Shown: positions 35,191 through 43,663 of the stretch, piece by piece | Layout: each line of letters opens with the position of its first letter | How positions within the stretch are numbered: the stretch's first letter is position 1 | Assembly: GCA_002973635.1 (NCBI GenBank) | Contig: CP027224.1 | Location: 382,501-446,500, forward strand | DNA from: Lysinibacillus sp. B2A1 | GTDB lineage: Bacteria; Bacillota; Bacilli; Bacillales_A; Planococcaceae | Length of the DNA: 64,000 nt | Direction of reading: 5' to 3' | Program-made: the position numbers and the translations under genes | Notes under the pieces: generated by a model | What the model was told of the DNA's origin: nothing | What the model saw: only the letters and a program-made list of their open reading frames with translations | Database searches by the model: none

Positions 35191-35221
35191 ATTCAACTTT
35201 AATGAAAAAGGAGAGTTACTG

Positions 35222-35938
35222 ATGACAACTGGCTTAGCGTATTTCAAAAAAGTTTATGGTGTTGTACCTGGATGGGTACAAAAAATGCACGATTATAATC
35301 CAGCAATGCTTGATCATTATACTGCACTTCGAGGTGCGGCGATGGCACCAGGGGCTCTATCGGTGAAAGAGAAGGATATTCTCTTAGTTGGTATAAATGC
35401 CGCAAGATATTATGCACGGAGCATGGTATATCACACAAAGGGGGCTGTAGATGGTGGAGCTACATTAGAAGAGCTAATTGAGTATTTACTTGTAGCCTTT
35501 AACTATGGTGGAGAAAGAGCATTACAACTTGGCTTGCAATCCTTTGAATATGCCTTAGAGCTAACAAATATGGATGCAGACAAGATTTCTCATGAAGCAT
35601 CAGCCATTGATATTGTACGTTACTACAGTACATTCGCTTCAACAGAGAAAAGTGAAGCGTATTTTGAAAAATTACTGTCTTTCTTGACAGCAAATGATGA
35701 AAACGCTTTAAAGCAAGAACTTCTTAACGGTAATGTGGTATCAACCCAAATGAAATTCATCCTAATGACAGGGATATATACAGCTACTTTACAAAATAAA
35801 GAAACAGATGATTGGGCTAAAAAATCGAGGGATGTAGGTGTAGTGGAAGCTGAATTAGCGGAGCTAGGCTATATTTGCTTACTGACAGCGGGCATACCTT
35901 CTTGGTTTGAGCTAAGTGATGCCCTTATTCAAAAATAA
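35222..35938 (+). CDS. Carboxymuconolactone-decarboxylase (CMD)/AhpD-like protein
   Basis: The 238-residue protein is helical and contains two AhpD-like CMD repeats (about 30-110 and 130-235). The usual CxxC redox pair of AhpD is missing in the first repeat (NAARYYARSMVYHTKGAVDGG, where YARSMVYH replaces CxxCxxxH), so a peroxidase role is unlikely and the gamma-carboxymuconolactone-type lyase or isomerase chemistry is more plausible. A second homologue lies at 40326. ATG 35222 has AAAGGAGAG upstream; the frame is open further upstream but without a ribosome binding site. Confidence 0.75.
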   Translation: MTTGLAYFKKVYGVVPGWVQKMHDYNPAMLDHYTALRGAAMAPGALSVKEKDILLVGINAARYYARSMVYHTKGAVDGGATLEELIEYLLVAFNYGGERALQLGLQSFEYALELTNMDADKISHEASAIDIVRYYSTFASTEKSEAYFEKLLSFLTANDENALKQELLNGNVVSTQMKFILMTGIYTATLQNKETDDWAKKSRDVGVVEAELAELGYICLLTAGIPSWFELSDALIQK

Positions 35939-35951
35939 CGGAGTGAGTACA

Positions 35952-36638
35952 ATGAAAATTTATGATTCTGTAGAGCAAGCATTAACATGCGTGAAAAGTG
36001 GGCAAACAATTATGGTTGGTGGATTTGGTCTAGTGGGAGGTCCTCTAACATTAATTGATGCTCTTGTGGAATTGGATGTAAATAATTTAACTATTATCAG
36101 CAATAATCTAGGGGAAAAAGGAAAGGGTCTCGGTAAATTATTAGAGCAAAAGAAGGTTAAAAAGGCTATTGGCTCTTATTTTACTGGGAATCGGGATGTC
36201 GGTGAGGCGTTCCAACGAGGTGAAATAGAAATTGATTTACTACCTCAGGGCACTTTAGCTGAATCAATCCGAGCTGGTGGTGCGGGGATTGGTGGTTACT
36301 ATACCAAAACTTCCGTAGGGACTGACTTAGCAAAGGGCAAAGAAACAAAAATGATTGACGGTGAGGAGTATGTATTTGAAAGAGCGCTGAAGGCAGATGT
36401 AGCTATTATTCGTGCTCATAAGGCAGATAAGTTAGGAAACTTAGTATACTACAAAACTGCACGAAACTTTAATCCTTTAATGGCGACAGCTGCTAGCACT
36501 GTAATTGTTGAAGTGGATGAATTAGTAGAGCCTGGTGAATTAAATAGCGATGAAATTATAACTCCGCATTTATTTATAGATCGCATTATTTTAGCGAAAA
36601 AGGTTTTAACGAGGGAGGGTGTAGTAGAAAATGATTAA
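35952..36638 (+). CDS. 3-oxoacid CoA-transferase subunit A (ScoA/AtoD type)
   Basis: The 228 residues match the small CoA-transferase alpha subunit: MVGGFGLVGGP near the N-terminus, LLPQGTLAESIRAGGAGIGG and YKTARNFNPLMATAA. With the next gene it forms an enzyme that moves CoA from a donor such as acetyl- or succinyl-CoA to a 3-oxoacid. The start at 35952 follows GGAGTGAG; the ORF is open 36 bases earlier. Overlap of eight bases with subunit B indicates coupling. It is a paralogue of the pair at 56507, with a different context. Confidence 0.9.
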   Translation: MKIYDSVEQALTCVKSGQTIMVGGFGLVGGPLTLIDALVELDVNNLTIISNNLGEKGKGLGKLLEQKKVKKAIGSYFTGNRDVGEAFQRGEIEIDLLPQGTLAESIRAGGAGIGGYYTKTSVGTDLAKGKETKMIDGEEYVFERALKADVAIIRAHKADKLGNLVYYKTARNFNPLMATAASTVIVEVDELVEPGELNSDEIITPHLFIDRIILAKKVLTREGVVEND

Positions 36639-37266
36639 TCCAATTCAAGAGCAAATAGCACAAAGAGCGGCAAAAGAAGTACAGGATGGACAAATTATAA
36701 ATCTAGGGATTGGTATTCCTACATTGGTGGCTAAGTACGTTGACAATAACAACGTCTTCTTCCATACAGAAAATGGAATGCTTGGCGTAGTAGGTGTGGA
36801 TGAGGAGGATGTTGATCCCAATATCGTGAATGCAGGAAAAATGCCAGTTGGAGAGGCAATTGGTTCTTCCTTTTTCGATAGTGCTGAGTCATTTGGCATG
36901 ATCCGTGGAGGTCATGTTGATGTCGCAATATTAGGAGTGCTTCAGGTAGATGAACAGGCACATATCGCAAACTGGGCAGTTCCAGGAAAAAATATTATTG
37001 GTGTTGGTGGTGCAATGGATTTATTAATCGGAGCTAAAAAGGTCATTGTCACGATGTCCCATACTTCAAAAGATGGGAAAAGTAAAATATTAAAGAATTG
37101 TACATTCCCAATCACATCAACAAGAAGCGTGGATACCATTATTACTGAGCTAGCTGTTTTTAAGTTTATTGAAGGGCAATTACATTTAGTCGAATTAATG
37201 CCAGGTGTTACATTAGAGCAAGTGCAAAAAAGTACAGAAGCAAGTTTTGTAATTGCTTTGAAATAG
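36631..37266 (+). CDS. 3-oxoacid CoA-transferase subunit B (ScoB/AtoA type)
   Basis: The 211-residue beta subunit contains the catalytic Glu in HTENGMLGVVG (about 46-56), which forms the acyl-glutamyl intermediate, and the conserved GGHVDVAILGVLQVDEQAHIANW and GAMDLLIGAKKVIVTM. It partners with the overlapping subunit A and precedes a thiolase gene by 11 bases, so a 3-oxoacid would be activated and then cleaved to acetyl-CoA. Confidence 0.92.
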   Translation: MINPIQEQIAQRAAKEVQDGQIINLGIGIPTLVAKYVDNNNVFFHTENGMLGVVGVDEEDVDPNIVNAGKMPVGEAIGSSFFDSAESFGMIRGGHVDVAILGVLQVDEQAHIANWAVPGKNIIGVGGAMDLLIGAKKVIVTMSHTSKDGKSKILKNCTFPITSTRSVDTIITELAVFKFIEGQLHLVELMPGVTLEQVQKSTEASFVIALK

Positions 37267-37277
37267 GGGGAGGAAAC

Positions 37278-38471
37278 ATGAGAGAAGTTGTTATTATAGA
37301 TGGCGTTCGTTCAGCTATTGGTAAATTGGGTGGTTCATTAGTCAATGAAACAGCAGATCATCTTGCTGAAAAAGTGATTCGTGGTCTACTAGAACGAACA
37401 AAATTAGATTCAGCCATTATTGATGAGGTAATTTTGGGACAAGCCAAGCAAAGTGCTGATCAATCGAATGTGGCACGTGTCGCTTCATTAAGAGCTGATT
37501 TACCAATCACTGTACCGGGATATACAGTACATCGTCAATGTGGATCTGGGTTACAGTCCATTAATAATGCTGCCCAACAGATTGCCCTTGGCTACAGTGA
37601 CATCATTATTGCTGGTGGGACAGAATCAATGAGTACAGCGCCATATTATTTACGTAATGCTCGTTATGGTTATGGTGTAGGAAATGCTTCGATTTTAGAT
37701 CCGAATACAGAAAGTCAGCCAGGGTCTCAGCCCTTTGAAGTATATGGTATTACTACAATGGGCGAAACAGCAGAAAATTTAGCCGAGAAATATGCTATTA
37801 CCCGTAATGAACAAGATACCTTTGCTCATCGAAGTCAGGAGCGAACAGCTTATGCTCAGCAAGAAGGATATTTTACAGAACAAATTGTTCCATATGAAGT
37901 GAAAAAACGAAAATTAGTGGAGATTTTTAACGTAGACGAGCATCCATTTTTAACAAGTGAAGAGAAGTTAAGTACACTAAAGCCTGTTTTCCGCAAAGGG
38001 GGATCTGTTACTGCTGGAAATAGTAGTGGACGTAATGACGGTGCATCTGCATTGTTACTAATGTCCAAAGAGAAAGCATTAGAGCTAGGATATCGACCAA
38101 AGGTTAAAATTCTTGCCCAGGCTGCTGCGGGTGTAGACCCAGCAATCATGGGAATTGGTCCAGTCCCATCAACCATCAAAGCTTTAAAGCAGGCGAACTT
38201 AACCATTCAGGATATTGATGTCATTGAATTAAATGAAGCATTCGCTGCCCAATCAATCGCAGTAATTAAGGAACTTGGATTAGATATCAATTGTGTTAAT
38301 CCCAATGGTGGTGCAATTGCAATGGGACACCCAATTGGTGCAACAGGTGCCATTCTAATGACAAAGCTTATTCATGAGCTAGAAAGAACAGGTAAACGAT
38401 ATGGGCTTGTCACATTATGTATAGCTGGGGGCCTTGGTATAACAACTATTGTTGAAAATTGTCAGCTATAA
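37278..38471 (+). CDS. Thiolase (acetyl-CoA acyltransferase)
   Basis: The 397-residue enzyme has the nucleophilic Cys in HRQCGSGLQSINNA (about residue 90), the GHPIGATGA motif with the catalytic His and the C-terminal Cys in CIAGGLGIT. These are all required for thiolysis of 3-oxoacyl-CoA to acetyl-CoA plus a shortened acyl-CoA. It follows the CoA transferase genes closely and completes that part of the pathway. Confidence 0.95.
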   Translation: MREVVIIDGVRSAIGKLGGSLVNETADHLAEKVIRGLLERTKLDSAIIDEVILGQAKQSADQSNVARVASLRADLPITVPGYTVHRQCGSGLQSINNAAQQIALGYSDIIIAGGTESMSTAPYYLRNARYGYGVGNASILDPNTESQPGSQPFEVYGITTMGETAENLAEKYAITRNEQDTFAHRSQERTAYAQQEGYFTEQIVPYEVKKRKLVEIFNVDEHPFLTSEEKLSTLKPVFRKGGSVTAGNSSGRNDGASALLLMSKEKALELGYRPKVKILAQAAAGVDPAIMGIGPVPSTIKALKQANLTIQDIDVIELNEAFAAQSIAVIKELGLDINCVNPNGGAIAMGHPIGATGAILMTKLIHELERTGKRYGLVTLCIAGGLGITTIVENCQL

Positions 38472-38476
38472 ATAAA

Positions 38477-38499
38477 CACCGAGTAATTTTGACTCGGTG
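38477..38499. terminator. Terminator hairpin between thiolase and DUF3870 genes
   Basis: CACCGAGT (38477-38484) pairs with ACTCGGTG (38492-38499). On the minus strand T-rich sequence follows, so it may terminate the convergent small gene and, less strongly, the thiolase gene. Confidence 0.6.
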
Positions 38500-38507
38500 C
38501 TAGAAAT

Positions 38508-38834
38508 TTAGTGATCCTTTTGTATTTTTTCTAGGTAACGTTTCTGAGCAGATTTTAGTGCCACTACAACAGAGCCGCTTGACGGAGCATAATAGTGTTC
38601 ATCTACACGAGCAATTAACTCGTCAATATTGGCTGTAAGATCAAAGCCAATTAACATACGTTTAAAGAAATCTTGGGCAAGTCCAGTGATAAATGTAAAT
38701 TCTGCATTAATAATCTGATGAGTTTCTTTATCAATTTCTAACACAATGCCAGCATGTTTGTACATTTCATACATGGATGTGCCTTGGGGAGCTTTTGCAT
38801 AAGCAGTCACTAAAATACTAGTTAGTTTTTGCAA
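38508..38834 (-). CDS. DUF3870-domain protein
   Basis: The 108-residue protein matches the DUF3870 pattern (AYAKAPQGTSMYEMYKHAGIVLEID, and SGSVVVALKSAQKRYLEKI at the end). DUF3870 proteins commonly accompany degradation genes in Bacillota, but their function is unknown. TTG 38834 is preferred because GGAGG lies eight bases upstream, which makes the product 15 residues shorter than the longest open frame. It is divergent from the AtoE-type transporter gene by 110 bp. Confidence 0.75.
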   Translation of the reverse strand: MQKLTSILVTAYAKAPQGTSMYEMYKHAGIVLEIDKETHQIINAEFTFITGLAQDFFKRMLIGFDLTANIDELIARVDEHYYAPSSGSVVVALKSAQKRYLEKIQKDH

Positions 38835-38944
38835 GGAAATGACCTCCAAAATGGATAGATTGTGATTATAGTTTATCATCTTTTATCGTTTATGAGCCAC
38901 TTCCCAAAAATTACTTAGTCGTACACAACAAGGGGGAGAATAGT

Positions 38945-40276
38945 ATGGAAAAGTTAACGAATTTTTTCACAAACATCATGAGGAAATATTTGCCGGATCC
39001 TTTTGTATTTGCAATTGGGTTAACATTAGTAACATTTATTTTAGCATTAGTTGTTGAGGATATTAGCTTTGTAGATTTAACGACTGCTTGGGGTGGAGGA
39101 TTTTGGGATTTACTAGCATTCACAACACAAATGGCCGTTATTCTGGCTATGGGTTATGTACTAGCTACAGCTCCCATCACTGATAAATTTTTAAATAAAA
39201 TTGCTAGTATGGTTCATACGCCTAAAACTGCAATTATCGTGGCAACACTTGTAGGCGGTATTGGTAGTTATTTAAACTGGGGTTTTGGTTTAGTAATTGG
39301 TGGGATTATTGCGAAAAAATTAGCATTACAGGTTAAGGGAGTTCATTATCCGTTAATTATTGCCGCAGCATACTCTGGCTTTACTTTTTATGGATTAGGT
39401 TTATCAGCTTCTATCCCAATCCTCATTTCAACACCAGGGCATTTTTTAGAGGATTCAATGGGCCTAGTTACACTTTCTGAGACTATTTTCAGTGTACCGA
39501 TGATTTTAACTACAATTGTTCTCTTAATTACATTACCTTTATTTAATGCGATGCTACATCCTAAAGATCCAAGTAATGTGATTGAAATTGATCCTGAATT
39601 ATATGCGGATCAGCCTAAAGCAAAGTTAAATCTATTAGAAGAGAATACACTGGCTAATAAATTAAATAATAGCCGTATTTTAGCATATGCAATAGGTATT
39701 CTTGGACTCATTTACATTGTTATTTATTTTACAAATGGCAGTTCGCTAAATTTAAATATATTAAACTTCATTATTTTATTCGTGGGAATTATTTTACTAG
39801 GTACACCTGCAAGATATGTTGAGCATTTAGCAGATGGTATTAAAACGATTTCAGGGATTGTACTTCAATTCCCATTCTATGCAGGTATCATGGCTATTAT
39901 GGCTGCTTCTGGTTTAGTAGATACGATTGCCAAGGTATTTGTTGATTTATCAAATGAACAAACATTACCGTTTTGGGGCTTAATTAGTTCCTTCTTTATA
40001 AATTTCTTTGCACCATCTGCTGGTGGACACTGGGCGGTTCAAGGACCATTTATGATTGATGCGGCAAAAGAATTAGGAACATCTTTAGCAGAAACGTCCA
40101 TGTCTGTTATGTTAGGGAATGCTTGGAACGATCTAGTACAGCCGTTCTGGATATTACCAGCACTAGCACTATCTCGTTTAAAGCTAAAAGATATTATGGG
40201 CTTCCTTGTCATGATTATGTTCTTTGTTGGAATCATCTATATTATTGCAACTTTAGCTTGGTCATACTTATTCTAA
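38945..40276 (+). CDS. AtoE-type short-chain fatty acid transporter
   Basis: This 443-residue protein has about 12 TM helices and the AtoE signatures PDPFVFAIGLTLVTFILAL at the N-terminus and WGFGLVIGGIIAKKLALQVKG, plus FFAPSAGGHWAVQGPF near residue 360. Family members import short-chain fatty acids and acetoacetate. Its position between the CoA transferase/thiolase and dehydrogenase genes agrees with import of a short-chain acid or oxoacid substrate. A strong ribosome binding site (AAGGGGGAG) precedes the ATG. Confidence 0.92.
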   Translation: MEKLTNFFTNIMRKYLPDPFVFAIGLTLVTFILALVVEDISFVDLTTAWGGGFWDLLAFTTQMAVILAMGYVLATAPITDKFLNKIASMVHTPKTAIIVATLVGGIGSYLNWGFGLVIGGIIAKKLALQVKGVHYPLIIAAAYSGFTFYGLGLSASIPILISTPGHFLEDSMGLVTLSETIFSVPMILTTIVLLITLPLFNAMLHPKDPSNVIEIDPELYADQPKAKLNLLEENTLANKLNNSRILAYAIGILGLIYIVIYFTNGSSLNLNILNFIILFVGIILLGTPARYVEHLADGIKTISGIVLQFPFYAGIMAIMAASGLVDTIAKVFVDLSNEQTLPFWGLISSFFINFFAPSAGGHWAVQGPFMIDAAKELGTSLAETSMSVMLGNAWNDLVQPFWILPALALSRLKLKDIMGFLVMIMFFVGIIYIIATLAWSYLF

Positions 40277-40282
40277 TAGACA

Positions 40283-40306
40283 GAGAGCCTTTATTTGAAG
40301 GCTCTC
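40283..40306 (+). other. Intra-operon hairpin
   Basis: GAGAGCCTT (40283-40291) pairs with AAGGCTCTC (40298-40306). No T-run follows; it lies between transporter and CMD-like genes and may mark RNA processing or mild attenuation. Confidence 0.45.
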
Positions 40307-40325
40307 CAAACAAGGGGGAGTACGC

Positions 40326-40958
40326 ATGTCTATCATGTATCAAGCCATCTTAGTAGAAGGGGCTTTAACAAAAAAGAATAAAGCATTAATAATGGTAGGG
40401 TTATTTGCAGCTAGACGTGAAGAAAGGGAAATGATGTATTGTGTAGAGTTAGCAGTTGAAGCAGGGAATAGCGTTGTTGAAATTGCGGAGCTTATTGCAT
40501 CAGCTATCATTTCAAGAGGTATTCCAACTTGGTTGTCTGGTATAGAGGCGATTGCCTATGCAATTAGACTTTCAGATGAAAGCACAATCCCTCTAGAGGG
40601 TAAGGGTGATGTGACTACATTTTCTTCACAACTGGAATGTATAAACTACTATCAATCAGAGTTTGAGGTTGTGCCGAATTGGATTCAATATTTAATTGAA
40701 TATGCACCAGATATATTGTTGAAGTATAGCAATCTTCGTACGACTTCTCTACGTGATGGGGCAGTATCACGTTTGTTAAAGGAATTATTATTATATGCCA
40801 TTAATGTTTGTGATGCATATGACAAGGGGATTTCAATCCATAAAACAAATGCCTTAGTACTTGGAGCAAATGCAGCTATGTTTGACGAGATCAAAGCACT
40901 ATGTATTTATGCAGTTGGTTTAAAAGCCATTTGGAATGATACTGATAGAAAAGCTTAA
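40326..40958 (+). CDS. Second CMD/AhpD-like protein
   Basis: The 210-residue protein has two CMD-like helical repeats, including ALIMVGLFAARREEREMMYCVELAVEAG and KELLLYAINVCDAYDKGISIHKTNALVLG. A single Cys in each replaces the CxxC pair, as in the homologue at 35222. It is likely to act on the same pathway, perhaps together with it as a hetero-oligomer or as a sequential lyase or isomerase; this is inference. AAGGGGGAG precedes ATG 40326. Confidence 0.7.
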   Translation: MSIMYQAILVEGALTKKNKALIMVGLFAARREEREMMYCVELAVEAGNSVVEIAELIASAIISRGIPTWLSGIEAIAYAIRLSDESTIPLEGKGDVTTFSSQLECINYYQSEFEVVPNWIQYLIEYAPDILLKYSNLRTTSLRDGAVSRLLKELLLYAINVCDAYDKGISIHKTNALVLGANAAMFDEIKALCIYAVGLKAIWNDTDRKA

Positions 40959-40973
40959 AAAGGGGATTTAACC

Positions 40974-41837
40974 ATGAAACGAGTCCTAATCATTGGTGGG
41001 GGCTTTATGGGCTCTGCAGTCGCAAGATATTTAGAACAAAATAATGTAAGCGTATTCCTATTTGAGCCAGATGTAGAAAGATTACAACAGTTAAAGAAAC
41101 AGCCTGAATTACAAAACATTACTTTTCTGCATCAACTTGAAAAAATAGATGGCTTAAATTATGTCATAGAAGCCATTATAGAAAATTTACAGGTCAAACA
41201 AACTTTATTCGAACAATTAGATTCATTCTTTTCAAAAGATATAACGTTTTGTACCAATACATCGAGTTATCTTATTAGTGACGTTGCAGAAAAAATGGTG
41301 CATAAAGAGCGTTTGATAGGAACACATTTCTTTTCACCAGCTCATATTACGCCTTTAGTAGAGGTCATTCCTAGCCCTTATACAGCAATGGAAATAGCAA
41401 ATGATATAATGCTGTTTTTACAAAGTACCAAGAAGAAACCAGTACTACTAAAACAAGAAATTGAAGGTTTTGTAGCGAACCGTTTACAAAGTGCACTTGC
41501 ACGAGAGGCAATGTCATTAGTTGAGAGAGGAATCGTTTCTGCCGAGGAGTTAGATTTTATCGCTAAAATGAGCTTAGGCGTTCGCCTAGCGGATACGGGA
41601 CCACTCGAGCAACGAGACATTAACGGATTAGATACACATTATGCTATTGTCAATTACGTTTACCCAACGTTGGAGAATGGGACAGAGCCTTTAACAATCC
41701 ATCAAGATAAAATCAATGCGAAGCAATTAGGTATGAAAACAGAGCAGGGTTTTTATAATTGGTCATCCATTGATAAACAACAATACTTAGCAAAAAAGGA
41801 AAAGACATTGAGGGATATAATTAATCTAATTCAGTAG
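40974..41837 (+). CDS. 3-hydroxyacyl-CoA dehydrogenase
   Basis: The 287-residue enzyme has an N-terminal NAD-binding motif (LIIGGGFMGSAVARYLE), the family stretch NTSSYLISDVAEKMVHKERLIGTHFFSP and the catalytic His in that HFFSP segment. A C-terminal helical dimerisation domain (about 180-287) follows. It oxidises a 3-hydroxyacyl-CoA (or related hydroxyacid) to the 3-oxo form with NAD+, upstream of the thiolase. The C-terminus has the LGMKTEQGFYNW stretch seen in many homologues. Confidence 0.9.
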   Translation: MKRVLIIGGGFMGSAVARYLEQNNVSVFLFEPDVERLQQLKKQPELQNITFLHQLEKIDGLNYVIEAIIENLQVKQTLFEQLDSFFSKDITFCTNTSSYLISDVAEKMVHKERLIGTHFFSPAHITPLVEVIPSPYTAMEIANDIMLFLQSTKKKPVLLKQEIEGFVANRLQSALAREAMSLVERGIVSAEELDFIAKMSLGVRLADTGPLEQRDINGLDTHYAIVNYVYPTLENGTEPLTIHQDKINAKQLGMKTEQGFYNWSSIDKQQYLAKKEKTLRDIINLIQ

Positions 41838-41874
41838 TAGCTGTTAAAAGTAGAATAGGGTGTGACCTGAAGAT

Positions 41875-42939
41875 ATGGAATATCAAGCATTAGTAAAATG
41901 TACATCAAAGAAAAAGGATGTTCAATTTAAAACATATAAAGTTCCTGAATTAAAACACAATGAGTGTTTATTAAGGGTAAATGCGGTAGGAGTATGTGGT
42001 AGTGATCTTCATATGTATGATGGCCATGGTGGATATGAATGGGTCAATTATCCATTAGTATTAGGACATGAAGTAACAGGCGTGGTTATGAAACTAGGTG
42101 ATGATGTTAAATCATCTCTCTTAAATAAAAGAGTAGTTGTTAATCCTTATAAAAGCTGTGGTGTTTGTGACTTTTGTAAGAACGGTGACACAAATTGTTG
42201 CGACTTTAATAACTATAAATTTGTAAAAACACCCTCTGAGGCATTGCGTTATGGATTCCGTGAAGATGGCGGTATGGCAGAATATATGGTAGTAGATAGC
42301 CATAACATTATTGTTATAGATGATGCAGTATCCGATCAGGTAGCAGCAATCTCAGAAGCATTGGCAGTAAGTTATACCGCAGTGCTAAAGATTCCAGAGT
42401 TTGAGAAGAAATCCATACTGGTAGTTGGACCAGGACCGATAGGATTAGGTGCAGCAGCTATATTAGTTGGGTCAGGAAATAAAGAAGTTCATATGCTAGG
42501 CATACTAGAGGATCAAAGCCGCCTACAATTAGCGAAAAATATAGGGGTACAAGCAACGTTCACCTCTTCAAATGAATTTATTGATGATATGTTTTCTGGT
42601 TATGATGCGATTATTGATTGTTCAGGTCACCCAACTATTCCTACTGAGGCAATCCGTTTACTCAAGCGAGGTGGACAACTTGTACTTGTAGGTATTAATT
42701 CAGTTGAGTTTTCTGTGCCCATGGATCAAATTGTACGTGGTGAGATTATGATTAAAGGAAGCTATGGCATTACACAGGAGAATTACGAAGCTATATTGCA
42801 GATGGCAGCAAATCCGAACTTCCCATTCCAACAATTGGTTGCTTGTACGGTACCATTTAAAGACAGCATACAGGGCTTTGAAAGTGCGTTAAATAAGGTA
42901 AGTGGCAAGGTCGTGATTGAGTTTAAGGAGGAGATATAG
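41875..42939 (+). CDS. Zinc-dependent medium-chain alcohol dehydrogenase
   Basis: The 354-residue protein has the catalytic-zinc Cys and His (VCGSDLHMYDG, LVLGHEVTGVV) and the structural-zinc Cys set CGVCDFCKNGDTNCC. The NAD-binding Rossmann motif is VVGPGPIGLGAAAILVG. It oxidises an alcohol or reduces a ketone; sorbitol- or threonine-type enzymes are similar, but the substrate is unknown. One base separates it from the cyclase-family gene, so they should be cotranslated, and both probably act early in the pathway. Confidence 0.92.
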   Translation: MEYQALVKCTSKKKDVQFKTYKVPELKHNECLLRVNAVGVCGSDLHMYDGHGGYEWVNYPLVLGHEVTGVVMKLGDDVKSSLLNKRVVVNPYKSCGVCDFCKNGDTNCCDFNNYKFVKTPSEALRYGFREDGGMAEYMVVDSHNIIVIDDAVSDQVAAISEALAVSYTAVLKIPEFEKKSILVVGPGPIGLGAAAILVGSGNKEVHMLGILEDQSRLQLAKNIGVQATFTSSNEFIDDMFSGYDAIIDCSGHPTIPTEAIRLLKRGGQLVLVGINSVEFSVPMDQIVRGEIMIKGSYGITQENYEAILQMAANPNFPFQQLVACTVPFKDSIQGFESALNKVSGKVVIEFKEEI

Positions 42940-43620
42940 ATGAAGATTGTTGATTTAACTTTAGAAATTTATGACGGCTTAGTTTCATACACATCCCACC
43001 CACCAATTGCTATTCAAGAGGAATCTACCTTTGAAAACTCCGGCCACCGTTATATTGAACCATGTGAGGGCTTCGAATCACGCTTTTTACGTATGTCGGA
43101 CCATAGTGGAACACATATTGATGCACCGATACACTTTATTAGAAACGGTGAGTCGACCGCTGAGATGGACTTAACCAAGACATTCGGTGAAGCAGTCCTA
43201 TTAGATGTATCAACTATTAAAAAGCCATATGAGCCAGTAACAGCAGAGTTGTTAAAACATGCGGAAGTAACACAGGGTATTTCTGTAAATCCCGGTGATA
43301 TTGTTATTGTGCGTACTCGAACTGAAAAATGGGGAGAGGGAGACTTTTTTGCAGAGCATGCATTCGCAACCTGTGCAGGTGATTGGTTGCTTGAGAAGCA
43401 GGTGAAATGTATTGGTCTGGATTTAGCCAATATTGATGTACATGATAATATGAAACGTGAGGTCCATTTAAAGCTGTTAAGTGTACCTATATATATAGTA
43501 GAAAACCTAGTCAATCTTGAGCAACTACCTTTACATGATCATTTTACTTTTATGGCATTACCACTTAAATTAAAAAATGCAACAGCCTCACCAGTTAGAG
43601 CGGTTGCCTTTCTTAAATAA
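42940..43620 (+). CDS. Cyclase-family metal-dependent hydrolase
   Basis: The 226-residue protein has the signature HSGTHIDAPIHF (HxGTHxDxPxHF), which binds the metal in kynurenine formamidases, isatin hydrolases and related enzymes. It also has a C-terminal LPLHDHFTFMALPLKLKNATASPVRAVAF. It hydrolyses an amide, lactone or cyclic compound. Its partnership with the zinc dehydrogenase and CMD-like proteins suggests opening of a cyclic intermediate. It is the last gene before the ISL3 element. Confidence 0.88.
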   Translation: MKIVDLTLEIYDGLVSYTSHPPIAIQEESTFENSGHRYIEPCEGFESRFLRMSDHSGTHIDAPIHFIRNGESTAEMDLTKTFGEAVLLDVSTIKKPYEPVTAELLKHAEVTQGISVNPGDIVIVRTRTEKWGEGDFFAEHAFATCAGDWLLEKQVKCIGLDLANIDVHDNMKREVHLKLLSVPIYIVENLVNLEQLPLHDHFTFMALPLKLKNATASPVRAVAFLK

Positions 43621-43655
43621 CTAGCACTTTAAGGTCTAGTGAATTATAAACAATT

Positions 43656-43663
43656 TAAAAAAG
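43656..43663. repeat. ISL3-family element target duplication, left copy
   Basis: TAAAAAAG lies directly before the left inverted repeat and is repeated exactly at 45033-45040. ISL3 elements make 8-bp duplications. Confidence 0.9.

Noticed and set aside
35213..35222. Upstream extension of the CMD gene to 35150
   Set aside because: The longer frame starts within the hairpin loop and would put the strong ribosome binding site inside the coding region.
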